A DNA stretch of 7,303 nt from an uncultured Christensenellaceae bacterium (GCA_910588615.1 CAJUOI010000040.1:6367-13669); one strand, 5' to 3'. Shown: positions 1 through 5,754, counted from the stretch's first letter. Made by a program: numbers and translations. Notes: generated by a model not told the origin, from the sequence alone.

Positions 1-479
1 TCTTCGACCGCCTCCTCTGCGGGCTCGATCGCCGCTTCTTCCGCAGGTTCTTCTGCGACAAACTCTTCCTCCGGCTCCTCCTCGATAGGGGATTCTTCCG
101 CAGGTTCTTCGGAAATCTCCTCAACGGGCTCTTCGGCGGGTTCCTCTTCTTCGTCCGATTCGTCCTCGGCCATTCCGAAGCCTTCGTCGGCTTCTTCCTG
201 TACGGGTTCGTCGAACGCCTCGTCGGAAGAATCTTCCTGCATCGGCTCCGTTTCGCTTTCTTCCTGTTTTTGCCCTTCGTCGGGCACCGGGACGTTCTGT
301 TTGTCTTCTGCGGTTACCGCGTTTTTGCGTTTTTTGGCTTTCACCTTCAACGCAATCATCACGATAACGAGCACGATGATCAGCACGAGAATCGCCGCGA
401 GAACGATGGCGAGTACGAGATTTTCTTTGAGGTAATTTACAATGTTATCAAAAACGGATGCGTTTAAAGAACGGTTCAT
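1..479 (-). CDS. Acidic-tailed single-pass membrane protein, 3' part outside the window
   Basis: The frame starts at the ATG complementary to 477-479 and stays open for 159 codons to the left edge, where it is cut off. A GAAGGAG ribosome site lies 11 bases upstream of the ATG, and a consensus promoter lies before that. Residues 21-44 form one hydrophobic helix (LVLAIVLAAILVLIIVLVIV), followed by a basic patch KVKAKKRK (45-52). By the positive-inside rule this puts the C-terminal part in the cytoplasm. From residue 58 on, 48 of 102 residues are Asp or Glu, with only two Lys, in repeats such as EEPAEE. No known family is recognised; the acidic tail may be disordered and bind basic partners, or may lead to a domain beyond the edge, but both are guesses. 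The absence of a cleavage site after the helix suggests a membrane anchor rather than a secreted protein. Confidence 0.85.
   Translation of the reverse strand, partial: MNRSLNASVFDNIVNYLKENLVLAIVLAAILVLIIVLVIVMIALKVKAKKRKNAVTAEDKQNVPVPDEGQKQEESETEPMQEDSSDEAFDEPVQEEADEGFGMAEDESDEEEEPAEEPVEEISEEPAEESPIEEEPEEEFVAEEPAEEAAIEPAEEAVE
36..110. repeat. In-frame 18-base direct repeat inside the acidic tail
   Basis: The 18-base string TTCTTCCGCAGGTTCTTC occurs at 36-53 and again, identical, at 93-110, 57 bases (19 codons) apart and in the same frame. On the coding strand both copies specify EEPAEE. Related but imperfect units surround them, so the tail appears to have grown by duplication of short Glu/Pro/Ala units. 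Such coding repeats can change in copy number. Confidence 0.7.
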
Positions 480-509
480 AATCGTTAAAACTCCTTCGTC
501 GTCCCAACT

Positions 510-538
510 ATTTTATCACAAAAATTTGCGCCTGTCAA
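510..538 (-). promoter_or_regulatory. Promoter of the acidic membrane protein
   Basis: Read on the minus strand, a perfect -35 box TTGACA (538-533) is followed after 17 bases by the -10 box TAAAAT (515-510). Transcription should start near 503, giving a leader of about 24 bases that contains the GAAGGAG ribosome site. This is a near-consensus housekeeping sigma-factor promoter. Confidence 0.85.
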
Positions 539-548
539 TTCATTGACA
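533..548. promoter_or_regulatory. Inverted repeat joining two divergent -35 boxes
   Basis: TGTCAAT, a two-base spacer TC, then ATTGACA form a perfect dyad with 7-bp arms. The left arm holds the -35 box of the minus-strand promoter and the right arm the -35 box of the plus-strand promoter, with only four bases (539-542) between the hexamers. Two RNA polymerases should not fit at once, so the two genes probably compete, and the symmetry could also serve a dimeric regulator. The dyad is seen directly; the regulatory role is inferred. Confidence 0.75.
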
Positions 549-571
549 AACATTTTATAATAAGGTATGAT
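543..571 (+). promoter_or_regulatory. Promoter of the flavoprotein operon, implying a leaderless start
   Basis: A perfect -35 box TTGACA (543-548), a 17-base spacer, and a -10 box TATGAT (566-571). The predicted start of transcription is 578 or 579, which coincides with the ATG at 579. A second -10-like TATAAT at 556-561 could pair with CTGTCA (532-537) at 18 bases; that start would fall near 568 and still leave only about 11 leader bases with no ribosome site. Both readings rule out the ATG at 567 as the usual start, or make it very unlikely. Confidence 0.8.
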
Positions 572-578
572 AATAATT

Positions 579-1703
579 ATGAAAAAAGTTAGCATTATCG
601 GGGGCGGAGCGGCGGGACTTGCCTGTGCTTTGCATCTCGCAAGGCGGAAAACCGAGGTAACGGTGTTCGAGCGCGGCGAGCGGCTCGGGCGCAAACTTTC
701 GGCAACGGGCAACGGTCAGGGGAACGTTACCAACGTGCATATGGATGAAACGCATTACTTTTCCGATGATTCCGAACGGGTGCAACGCACGCTGTCCCGT
801 TTCGGCTGGCAGGATACGGTTGCGTTTCTGGAAAGCATGGGCGGCGTCTTTTTGCCCGACGGGCGCGGGCGGGTTTATCCCGCGGGCAGACAGGCTTCGG
901 CGATCACCGATCTGTTTCGTCGGGAGCTGGAACGGTTGCACGTACGCATATGTCTGAACGCGCAAGTGAAAGTGCTTGCATACGACGGGAAATTTACGCT
1001 GAAATGGGGCGGGGGACAGATGAATGCCGATGCAGTCGTGCTTGCGGCGGGCGGCGCGGCGGCACCCAATTTCGGCACGGACGGCAGCGCGTACGCTTTG
1101 GCGCAAGCCTTCGGGCACAGTGTAAAAAACGCGGTGCCTTCGCTCGTGCAGCTGCGCTGCGATCCCGCCTCGGTACGCGGATTAAAGGGCATCCGCGTGG
1201 ATTCGGGGCTTTTGCTCCGTCGGGGAGGTAAGACGGTGTACCGCACGCGCGGAGACGTGCTGTTTACCGATTGCGGTGTTTCGGGCGATGCGGTGTTCCG
1301 CGCTTCCGCCCATGCGAAGGAGGGCGACGAGCTCGTGCTTGACCTTCTGCCCGACGCCGACGAGGAGCGCGTGTTGCAGGCGGTGCGCCGCGGCGGGCTG
1401 TACTGTGTTGTGAACAACGGCCTGGGTCGGGTGATCGCAAAGCGCGCCGAGGGCGCGGAGTGGATCGCCTCTTTGGTAAAATCCTTTCCGCTGACGGTTA
1501 CGGGAACGCTCGGCTTTGCTTACGCGCAGGCGACGAAGGGAGGGATTCCGCTGAAAGAAACGGACGAAAACTTTATGAGTCTTTATCGGAACGACCTGTA
1601 TTTTGCGGGGGAGATTTTAAACGCAGACGGCGAATGCGGCGGCTACAATTTGCAGTGGGCGTTTGCAACGGCGTTTTGCGTTGCGGAGGGCGTATGTTGC
1701 TGA
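579..1703 (+). CDS. HI0933/YhiN-family FAD-dependent oxidoreductase
   Basis: A 374-residue cytoplasmic flavoprotein. The N-terminal Rossmann motif GGGAAG is at 8-13, with the ribose-binding acidic residue E31 at the end of strand 2. Family blocks follow: GRKLSATGNGQGNVTN (37-52), VLAAGG (154-159), LFTDCGVSG (228-236), TKGGIPLKE (319-327) and the C-terminal FAD block FAGEILNADGECGGYNLQWA (342-361). This order matches the HI0933/YhiN family (TIGR00275), which also includes BaiN, linked to bile-acid reduction; the substrate here cannot be told. The protein is somewhat shorter than the roughly 400 residues usual for the family. In the second block most relatives I recall have GRCN where this one has GQGN. 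ATG 579 is preferred because the ATG at 567 lies inside the -10 box; no ribosome site sits at a normal distance from either. It is the first gene of a two-gene operon. Confidence 0.9.
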   Translation: MKKVSIIGGGAAGLACALHLARRKTEVTVFERGERLGRKLSATGNGQGNVTNVHMDETHYFSDDSERVQRTLSRFGWQDTVAFLESMGGVFLPDGRGRVYPAGRQASAITDLFRRELERLHVRICLNAQVKVLAYDGKFTLKWGGGQMNADAVVLAAGGAAAPNFGTDGSAYALAQAFGHSVKNAVPSLVQLRCDPASVRGLKGIRVDSGLLLRRGGKTVYRTRGDVLFTDCGVSGDAVFRASAHAKEGDELVLDLLPDADEERVLQAVRRGGLYCVVNNGLGRVIAKRAEGAEWIASLVKSFPLTVTGTLGFAYAQATKGGIPLKETDENFMSLYRNDLYFAGEILNADGECGGYNLQWAFATAFCVAEGVCC

Positions 1704-3211
1704 CCTTACACAACGTAACGCTTCATGCGGGCGAGCGGGAGCAGGAGCTTGTCAGGAAGTGCGAAAAAAAGCTGCGCGCGCCCTGCCGCTACTTTAAAAT
1801 TTTAAAGAAGTCTCTCGACGCGCGCGACAAGGAACATATTCGTTGGGTGTATTCGGTGGAGTGTTCGGACGCGCCCGTGAAAAAGCCGGAAACGGTCTAT
1901 CAAAAAATCGGCAAGCCCATGCCCAGAACGTATATCGTGGGGGCGGGTCCCTGCGGCTTGTTTGCGGCGCTCAGGCTGGTAAAGCACGGAATTGCGCCGA
2001 TTATCGTCGAACGCGGCAAGTGCGTGGAGGAGCGTCGGGCGGACGTGCGGAGGTTCAGGGAAACGGGCGTGCTCGACGTAGACAGCAACGTTCAGTTCGG
2101 CGAGGGGGGCGCGGGCACCTTTTCGGACGGAAAGCTGAATACGCAGACGAACAGTCCGCTCAACCGCGAAGTGCTCGACGCATTCGTGCAGTTCGGTGCG
2201 CCCGAAGAGGTGGGGTATCTCGGAAAGCCGCACGTCGGTAGCGACAATCTTGTCGGTGTGGTTGCGAATATCCGAACATATCTGATAGCTCACGGCGTGC
2301 AGTTCCGCTTTTCCTCCACCCTGACGGGGTTGAAAATGAGGGACGGGCGGCTTGCGTCCGTCGAGATCGACGGGGTGAGCGAGGATGCCGACGAGCTGGT
2401 GCTTGCCGTAGGGCACAGCGCGCGCGACACCTTTGAAATGCTGCTTGCGCAGGGCTTTCTCATCGAACAGAAGGAGTTTGCGGCAGGGGTGCGCATCGAG
2501 CACCTGCAAACGGAAATCGGACGGGCGCAGTACGGCAGAAGTTACGCTGCGTTTCCCCCAGCCGAATACCGTCTGGTGTCGCACGCCAGCGAGCGGGCGG
2601 TGTTCACGTTTTGTATGTGTCCCGGCGGCGAAGTCGTGCCGTCCTCGTCCGAGGAAGGCGGCGTGGTTACGAACGGTATGAGCAATTTTCTGCGCGACGG
2701 AAAAAACGCCAATTCCGCACTGGTTGCGCAGGTGAAGCGGGAGGATTTCGGCAGCGAACACCCGCTTGCGGGCGTTGCCTTCCAGCGCAAGATCGAGCGG
2801 GCGGCTTACCTTGCGGCGGGCGGCTATCGCGCGCCCGTGCAGCTGGTGGGCGACTTTTTGGCGGACAGGGAAAGTTACTATTTCGGAAGCGTCAAACCGA
2901 CCTACGCTCTCGGTACCGAATTCGTACCTATGCGCGCGCTGTTTCCGCAGGAGATCGTAGGCGCGTTGCAGGCGGCGATTCCGGATATGAACGCCCGTCT
3001 GTCGGGGTTTTCGACTTACGACGCGGTGCTGACGGGGGTGGAGACGCGTACGAGTTCTCCCGTGCGTATCGTGCGCGGCGAGGATTTACAGGCGGCGGGA
3101 AAGGAAGGCGTTTATCCTTGCGGCGAGGGTTGCGGCTATGCGGGCGGCATTACGTCGGCGGCGGCGGACGGGATCAAGGTTGCGTTTGAAATCGCCAAAA
3201 AGTACTTTTAA
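1694..3211 (+). CDS. COG2509-type NAD(P)/FAD-dependent dehydrogenase
   Basis: A 505-residue flavoprotein close to the usual length of its family. Residues 1-75 form the small N-terminal domain typical of this group, with KILKKSLDARDKEHIRWVYS (35-54). The Rossmann motif VGAGPCGLFAA follows at 82-92 with E106 at the end of strand 2, then QFGEGGAGTFSDGKL (134-148), VLAVGHSARD (236-245), FCMCPGGEVV (306-315), GVETRTSSPVRI (448-459) and the closing FAD block CGEGCGYAGGITSAAADG (476-493). The reaction is unknown; by family it is a soluble redox enzyme. The start at ATG 1694 has GGAGGG four bases upstream, inside the previous gene, and overlaps that gene by 10 bases, so translation is probably coupled. 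TTG 1697 would give a more usual spacing and cannot be excluded. The frame is open upstream to 1460, but that stretch is the previous gene read out of frame. Confidence 0.9.
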   Translation: MLLTLHNVTLHAGEREQELVRKCEKKLRAPCRYFKILKKSLDARDKEHIRWVYSVECSDAPVKKPETVYQKIGKPMPRTYIVGAGPCGLFAALRLVKHGIAPIIVERGKCVEERRADVRRFRETGVLDVDSNVQFGEGGAGTFSDGKLNTQTNSPLNREVLDAFVQFGAPEEVGYLGKPHVGSDNLVGVVANIRTYLIAHGVQFRFSSTLTGLKMRDGRLASVEIDGVSEDADELVLAVGHSARDTFEMLLAQGFLIEQKEFAAGVRIEHLQTEIGRAQYGRSYAAFPPAEYRLVSHASERAVFTFCMCPGGEVVPSSSEEGGVVTNGMSNFLRDGKNANSALVAQVKREDFGSEHPLAGVAFQRKIERAAYLAAGGYRAPVQLVGDFLADRESYYFGSVKPTYALGTEFVPMRALFPQEIVGALQAAIPDMNARLSGFSTYDAVLTGVETRTSSPVRIVRGEDLQAAGKEGVYPCGEGCGYAGGITSAAADGIKVAFEIAKKYF

Positions 3212-3293
3212 GCCCGTTTTTTCTTATTATGTTTTTCTGATTATCACAATTTTTACACTTTTCGGCGTTATAATAAAGGCACAAAGATTAAAT

Positions 3294-3329
3294 CTTACGT
3301 TTTTTCCCGATAACGGGAAAGGGCGTAAG
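3294..3329 (+). other. 16-bp RNA hairpin with three consecutive U.G pairs
   Basis: CTTACG (3294-3299) pairs with CGTAAG (3324-3329); U3300-U3302 pair with G3321-G3323 as wobbles; TTTCCCG (3303-3309) pairs with CGGGAAA (3314-3320), closing an ATAA loop. The stem has no mismatch on the plus-strand RNA, while the opposite strand would have three A.C mismatches, so the structure favours a plus-strand transcript. There is no U-run directly after it, so it is not a standard terminator. Confidence 0.65.
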
Positions 3330-3372
3330 CCGAAACCGATTACTCTCCAAAGTTATTTTTTCATATTCTCTC

Positions 3373-3410
3373 AACGAAACGGCTTCCGCATTGCGGGAGT
3401 CGTTTCGTTT
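3373..3410 (+). terminator. Long hairpin, probable terminator after the flavoprotein operon
   Basis: AACGAAACG (3373-3381) pairs with CGTTTCGTT (3401-3409), and the stem continues through G.U 3382/3400 and CTTCCGC/GCGGGAG (one more wobble) to a three-base ATT loop: 17 bp in all. The 3' arm carries broken T runs (CGTTTCGTTT) rather than a clean U-tract, so efficiency is uncertain. It lies 161 bases past the stop codon at 3211 and shares its core with the hairpin after the GH43 gene. Confidence 0.6.
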
Positions 3411-3441
3411 GGTTTCGAAGGAGGGCTTGAGAAGTGAGGCA

Positions 3442-3469
3442 GGATTCTTCGCTGCGTTCGGAATGACGG
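3442..3469. repeat. REP-like dispersed element
   Basis: The string begins GGATTCTTCGCTGCGTTCGG and ends GAATGACGG. Outer ATTC (3444-3447) and GAAT (3461-3464) are complementary, and TTCG occurs twice inside as a direct repeat (3448-3451, 3457-3460). From memory, variants of this GATTCTTCGCT...GAATGAC motif recur between genes in many bacterial genomes; only one copy is present here, so its repeat status rests on that recollection. Confidence 0.45.
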
Positions 3470-3524
3470 AAGCGGCGGGAGGAAAGACGGCGGGAATGCG
3501 TAAGAACGGGAGGAATGCACTGCT

Positions 3525-3543
3525 AAAATTTTCCGAAAATTTT
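3525..3543 (+). promoter_or_regulatory. Paired A4T4 tracts, UP-element-like
   Basis: AAAATTTT at 3525-3532 and again at 3536-3543 are separated by CCG, so the repeat length is 11 bp, close to one helical turn. Relative to the promoter at 3554-3582 they fall at about -64 to -46, where the RNA polymerase alpha C-terminal domains bind. A4T4 tracts in helical phase also bend DNA. A role as an activating or curved element is inferred from position and composition. Confidence 0.5.
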
Positions 3544-3553
3544 AATAATTCTA

Positions 3554-3582
3554 TTGCAACTTAAAACGTTTTATGTTAAAAT
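3554..3582 (+). promoter_or_regulatory. Promoter of the GH43 lipoprotein gene
   Basis: The -35 box TTGCAA (3554-3559), a 17-base spacer and the -10 box TAAAAT (3577-3582) are preceded by TGT (3574-3576), an extended -10 element. Transcription should start near 3589, leaving a leader of about 29 bases with the ribosome site. No operator other than the AT tracts upstream is obvious, so sugar-dependent control is not shown. Confidence 0.8.
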
Positions 3583-3617
3583 GAAATATATCAATGATAG
3601 TGTTAGGGGGAAATATC

Positions 3618-5711
3618 ATGAAAAAGACGCAAAAGATTCTTGCGCTTTCGCTCGGCTCGTTGCTTGCCGTTTCGGTTTTCGCTGCCTGTAACGGAACGAA
3701 ACCGGAGGGCGGAACGGCGCCCGAGGCAGGCTATTACGGCAGAATCTGCTACGACAACCTGAACGCCGACTATGTTTCGGCGGCGGATTCGCAGATTGCC
3801 GTTTCGGGAAAGGTGAGCGATCTTGTCGGAATCGATGCGGACGGAAAAGAAGTTTCCGCTTCGAGCATTGCTTCTTTCGACGCCGCGGCGGGGAAATTTA
3901 CCGCCGTATCCGAGGGCTTCGTCGAGTTTAAGCTGGACGGAAAGGAATCGAGAATCGAGGTCGTTCCCGCCTACGTAACCGACCCCGGAAACCAATACAC
4001 CGGCAGACGGGAGGACGATACTGCGGAAGGCACCAGCCAGCAGTTGGGCAGAAAGCACGATCCCTCGTTCATCGAAGTGGAAGAAGACGGCAAAACCGTT
4101 TATTATCTGTTTTCCACGGGCTGGAACGACGTAACGAATTACGAAAACATGAGAACGTACGGCAACGCCATTCACCGTTCGGAGGACGGCATGATGACCT
4201 GGCAGTACGTGGGAAGAACGTTCGACTACGAAACGCGCAACGAAGATTTCGTGGAGGCGGAGGCGGGCAAATGGCTGTACGACGGCATTTGCGAGGGTTA
4301 TTCCGAAGCGGAAGCGAGTTGGTGGGCGCCCGACATCGTGCCCTGTCCCTCGGGCGGGTATTGGCTGTACACCTGCGTTGTGGACGGCGCGGGCGACAAC
4401 GAGGGAATGCGGCTGCCGGGGGGCAACTATGCGCGTGCGTGCATCATGCTCTATCACGCCGACTATATCTATCAGGGCGAATTCAAGTACGTGGGCGTTC
4501 TGATGCAGTCGAGCATCCGCCGCGGCGAAAGCCAGCGGGACGTCAACGGGATCGATCCGCAGATCGTCTACACGCCCGACGGAAAGATGTATATGGCGTA
4601 CGGATCGTTCGGTTCGGGCAACTATATCATCGAACTCGATCCCAAAACGGGTTTGCGCATGGACGGCAAGGGCTGGCAGACGCACGAAACCATCCGCGGC
4701 TATATCGAAAACGATATTCAGGATATGTACGCGAATACGGTGAACGAGGACGCGGACGGAAAATCGATCGGCTGGGTGCACGATTATTACGGAACGAACG
4801 TCAGTAAGCAGAACATGGAAGCGCCCGTCATCGCCCGCCACGACGGCGTAAAGATTGCGGACGAAACGGCAACGTACGACGAGAACGGCGAGCCCGTAGG
4901 CGTGGAGGGCAAGACCTATTACTATTCCATGCACTCCTATAACGGGCTCGGGGACGACTATCAGATGTGGGGCGGCAGAAGCGAAAGCGTGCTCGGCGTG
5001 TACAAATCGGCAATGGGCAAGGGCATCGTGTTCAACCAAGGCTCGGACAAAGCAAGCAATTTGGCGATGAACGAAGGCAACAAGTACATGGGCGCCTTCA
5101 AGTGGAACAACAAGTCGGCGGACAGCAAGGAGATCGATATTATTCTCCCCGGTCATAACGATTTGTTCACCAACAAATACGGCACCGATCTTGCCGTTTA
5201 TATCACGCGCACGCCCACGTACAGTGCAACGGATATTCCGTGGGTATCGCAGGTGCACCAGTACTACCTCAACAGCATGGGAGATCTCGTAATCAATCCC
5301 AACCGTTACGCAAAGGAAATCGACCGTGCCGTAACCAAGGACGAATTGCTGCATTTCACCGACGGCGGAAAGTTCGACATGGTATCTCTTGTCAATCAGC
5401 GCGATACCGAAGCCGGAAATTGGAGAGGCATTAAGAGCGTTTCGGTAGAGGTTACGCTGAAAGAGGACGGCACGGTTGCAGACGCTTCAAACGCGAAAAT
5501 CGGCAGCTGGCTGATGTACGGCAAGGGATACGTCAAATTCACCTTCGACGCAAAACAGGCAAACGGAGAGCAGGTCTACTACGGCGTCGTCCGTCCCGCA
5601 TGGCTGTACAATATCGACAAATCGGGCTTTACGATCACCTGTATGGGGCATACGAACGATAACCGCAGTATGGGAATGTTCATGAACGCCCATTCGAACA
5701 TGACGTTATAA
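3618..5711 (+). CDS. Lipoprotein GH43 endo-1,5-alpha-L-arabinanase-like enzyme
   Basis: A 697-residue secreted lipoprotein. Residues 1-23 are a signal peptide ending in VFAAC, with C24 the likely lipidated residue; Phe at -3 is less usual than Leu. Residues about 40-120 look like a bacterial Ig-like domain (FTAVSEGFVEFKL at 94-106). A GH43 five-bladed propeller follows: HDPS (147-150) with catalytic base D148, WWAPDI (235-240), GIDPQI (311-316) with the pKa-modulating D313, MEAPVI (400-405) with the catalytic acid E401, WGGRSESVLGVY (451-462), and GHND (512-515) with the conserved metal-site His513. Residues about 545-697 resemble the GH43_C domain of endo-arabinanases. All catalytic residues are present, so it should cut arabinan side chains of pectin at the cell surface; a related GH43 specificity is possible. 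ATG 3618 has AGGGGG seven bases upstream; the in-frame ATG 3594 precedes that site. The gene appears monocistronic. Confidence 0.9.
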   Translation: MKKTQKILALSLGSLLAVSVFAACNGTKPEGGTAPEAGYYGRICYDNLNADYVSAADSQIAVSGKVSDLVGIDADGKEVSASSIASFDAAAGKFTAVSEGFVEFKLDGKESRIEVVPAYVTDPGNQYTGRREDDTAEGTSQQLGRKHDPSFIEVEEDGKTVYYLFSTGWNDVTNYENMRTYGNAIHRSEDGMMTWQYVGRTFDYETRNEDFVEAEAGKWLYDGICEGYSEAEASWWAPDIVPCPSGGYWLYTCVVDGAGDNEGMRLPGGNYARACIMLYHADYIYQGEFKYVGVLMQSSIRRGESQRDVNGIDPQIVYTPDGKMYMAYGSFGSGNYIIELDPKTGLRMDGKGWQTHETIRGYIENDIQDMYANTVNEDADGKSIGWVHDYYGTNVSKQNMEAPVIARHDGVKIADETATYDENGEPVGVEGKTYYYSMHSYNGLGDDYQMWGGRSESVLGVYKSAMGKGIVFNQGSDKASNLAMNEGNKYMGAFKWNNKSADSKEIDIILPGHNDLFTNKYGTDLAVYITRTPTYSATDIPWVSQVHQYYLNSMGDLVINPNRYAKEIDRAVTKDELLHFTDGGKFDMVSLVNQRDTEAGNWRGIKSVSVEVTLKEDGTVADASNAKIGSWLMYGKGYVKFTFDAKQANGEQVYYGVVRPAWLYNIDKSGFTITCMGHTNDNRSMGMFMNAHSNMTL

Positions 5712-5721
5712 AACGAAACGA

Positions 5722-5754
5722 CGGAAAGACTCCCGCTTTGCGGGAGTCTTTTCG
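5722..5754 (+). terminator. Intrinsic terminator of the GH43 gene
   Basis: GACTCCCGC (5728-5736) pairs with GCGGGAGTC (5740-5748) around a TTT loop. The stem extends through AAA/TTT, a G.U pair and CG/CG to 5722 and 5754. The T4 run 5749-5752 follows the GC core directly, as expected for an intrinsic terminator. It begins 11 bases after the stop codon. Confidence 0.85.

Larger units (their letters stand above)
3281..3410 (+). ncRNA. Candidate small structured RNA or long structured 3' UTR
   Basis: A TATAAT box at 3269-3274 would start a transcript near 3281. That RNA would contain a 16-bp hairpin (3294-3329), an unpaired stretch rich in A and U, and then a terminator-like hairpin ending near 3410, about 130 bases in all. 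The -35 region is poor (CACAAT or ACAATT at the right distance), so the RNA may instead be the processed 3' end of the flavoprotein operon mRNA. It matches no RNA family that I recognise. Confidence 0.3.
3212..3553. other. 342-base intergenic region with RNA hairpins and a REP-like element
   Basis: No coding sequence is convincing here. In order it holds a T6 run right after the flavoprotein stop (3217-3222), a TATAAT box at 3269-3274 with no good -35, a 16-bp hairpin (3294-3329), a T6 run (3356-3361), a 17-bp terminator-like hairpin (3373-3409), a REP-like element (3442-3469), purine-rich near-repeats of the type GGCGGGA/GGGAATGC (3470-3518), and paired A4T4 tracts (3525-3543) before the next promoter. 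Confidence 0.8.

Noticed and set aside
36..110. Repeats as a possible CRISPR or tandem array
   Set aside because: They are in-frame coding repeats of Glu/Pro/Ala with no uniform spacers.
270..467. Plus-strand frame of 65 codons opposite the acidic membrane protein
   Set aside because: The minus strand has promoter, ribosome site, helix and repeats; this frame has none.
556..561. Perfect TATAAT between the divergent genes
   Set aside because: Only seven bases from TTGACA. With CTGTCA at 18 bases it is a secondary option, so it is mentioned but not listed as the main promoter.
567..578. Upstream ATG of the first flavoprotein (adds MIII)
   Set aside because: It lies within the -10 box of the only strong promoter and has AAGG only one base before it, too close for use.
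1460..1693. Upstream extension of the second flavoprotein frame
   Set aside because: It overlaps the first gene out of frame, matches no family sequence, and the ribosome site and family N-terminus both fit 1694.
1802..2761. 319-residue minus-strand open frame opposite the second flavoprotein
   Set aside because: An antisense shadow in G+C-rich DNA; the plus strand carries all the flavoprotein motifs.
3198..3209. AAAAGTACTTTT palindrome over the stop of the second flavoprotein, followed by T6
   Set aside because: The palindrome is A/T rich with no loop, and five bases (3212-3216) lie between its 3' neighbour and the T run, so it is a poor terminator.
3138..3437. Plus-strand frame running from the second flavoprotein into the spacer
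   Set aside because: It begins inside a real gene in another frame, crosses two hairpins and lacks a ribosome site.
3594..3617. Upstream in-frame ATG of the GH43 gene
   Set aside because: The ribosome site lies after it, and the signal peptide begins properly at 3618.
3603..5354. 583-residue minus-strand open frame opposite the GH43 gene
   Set aside because: It mirrors the codon pattern of a well-supported gene, has no ribosome site or promoter, and its product shows no family motif.
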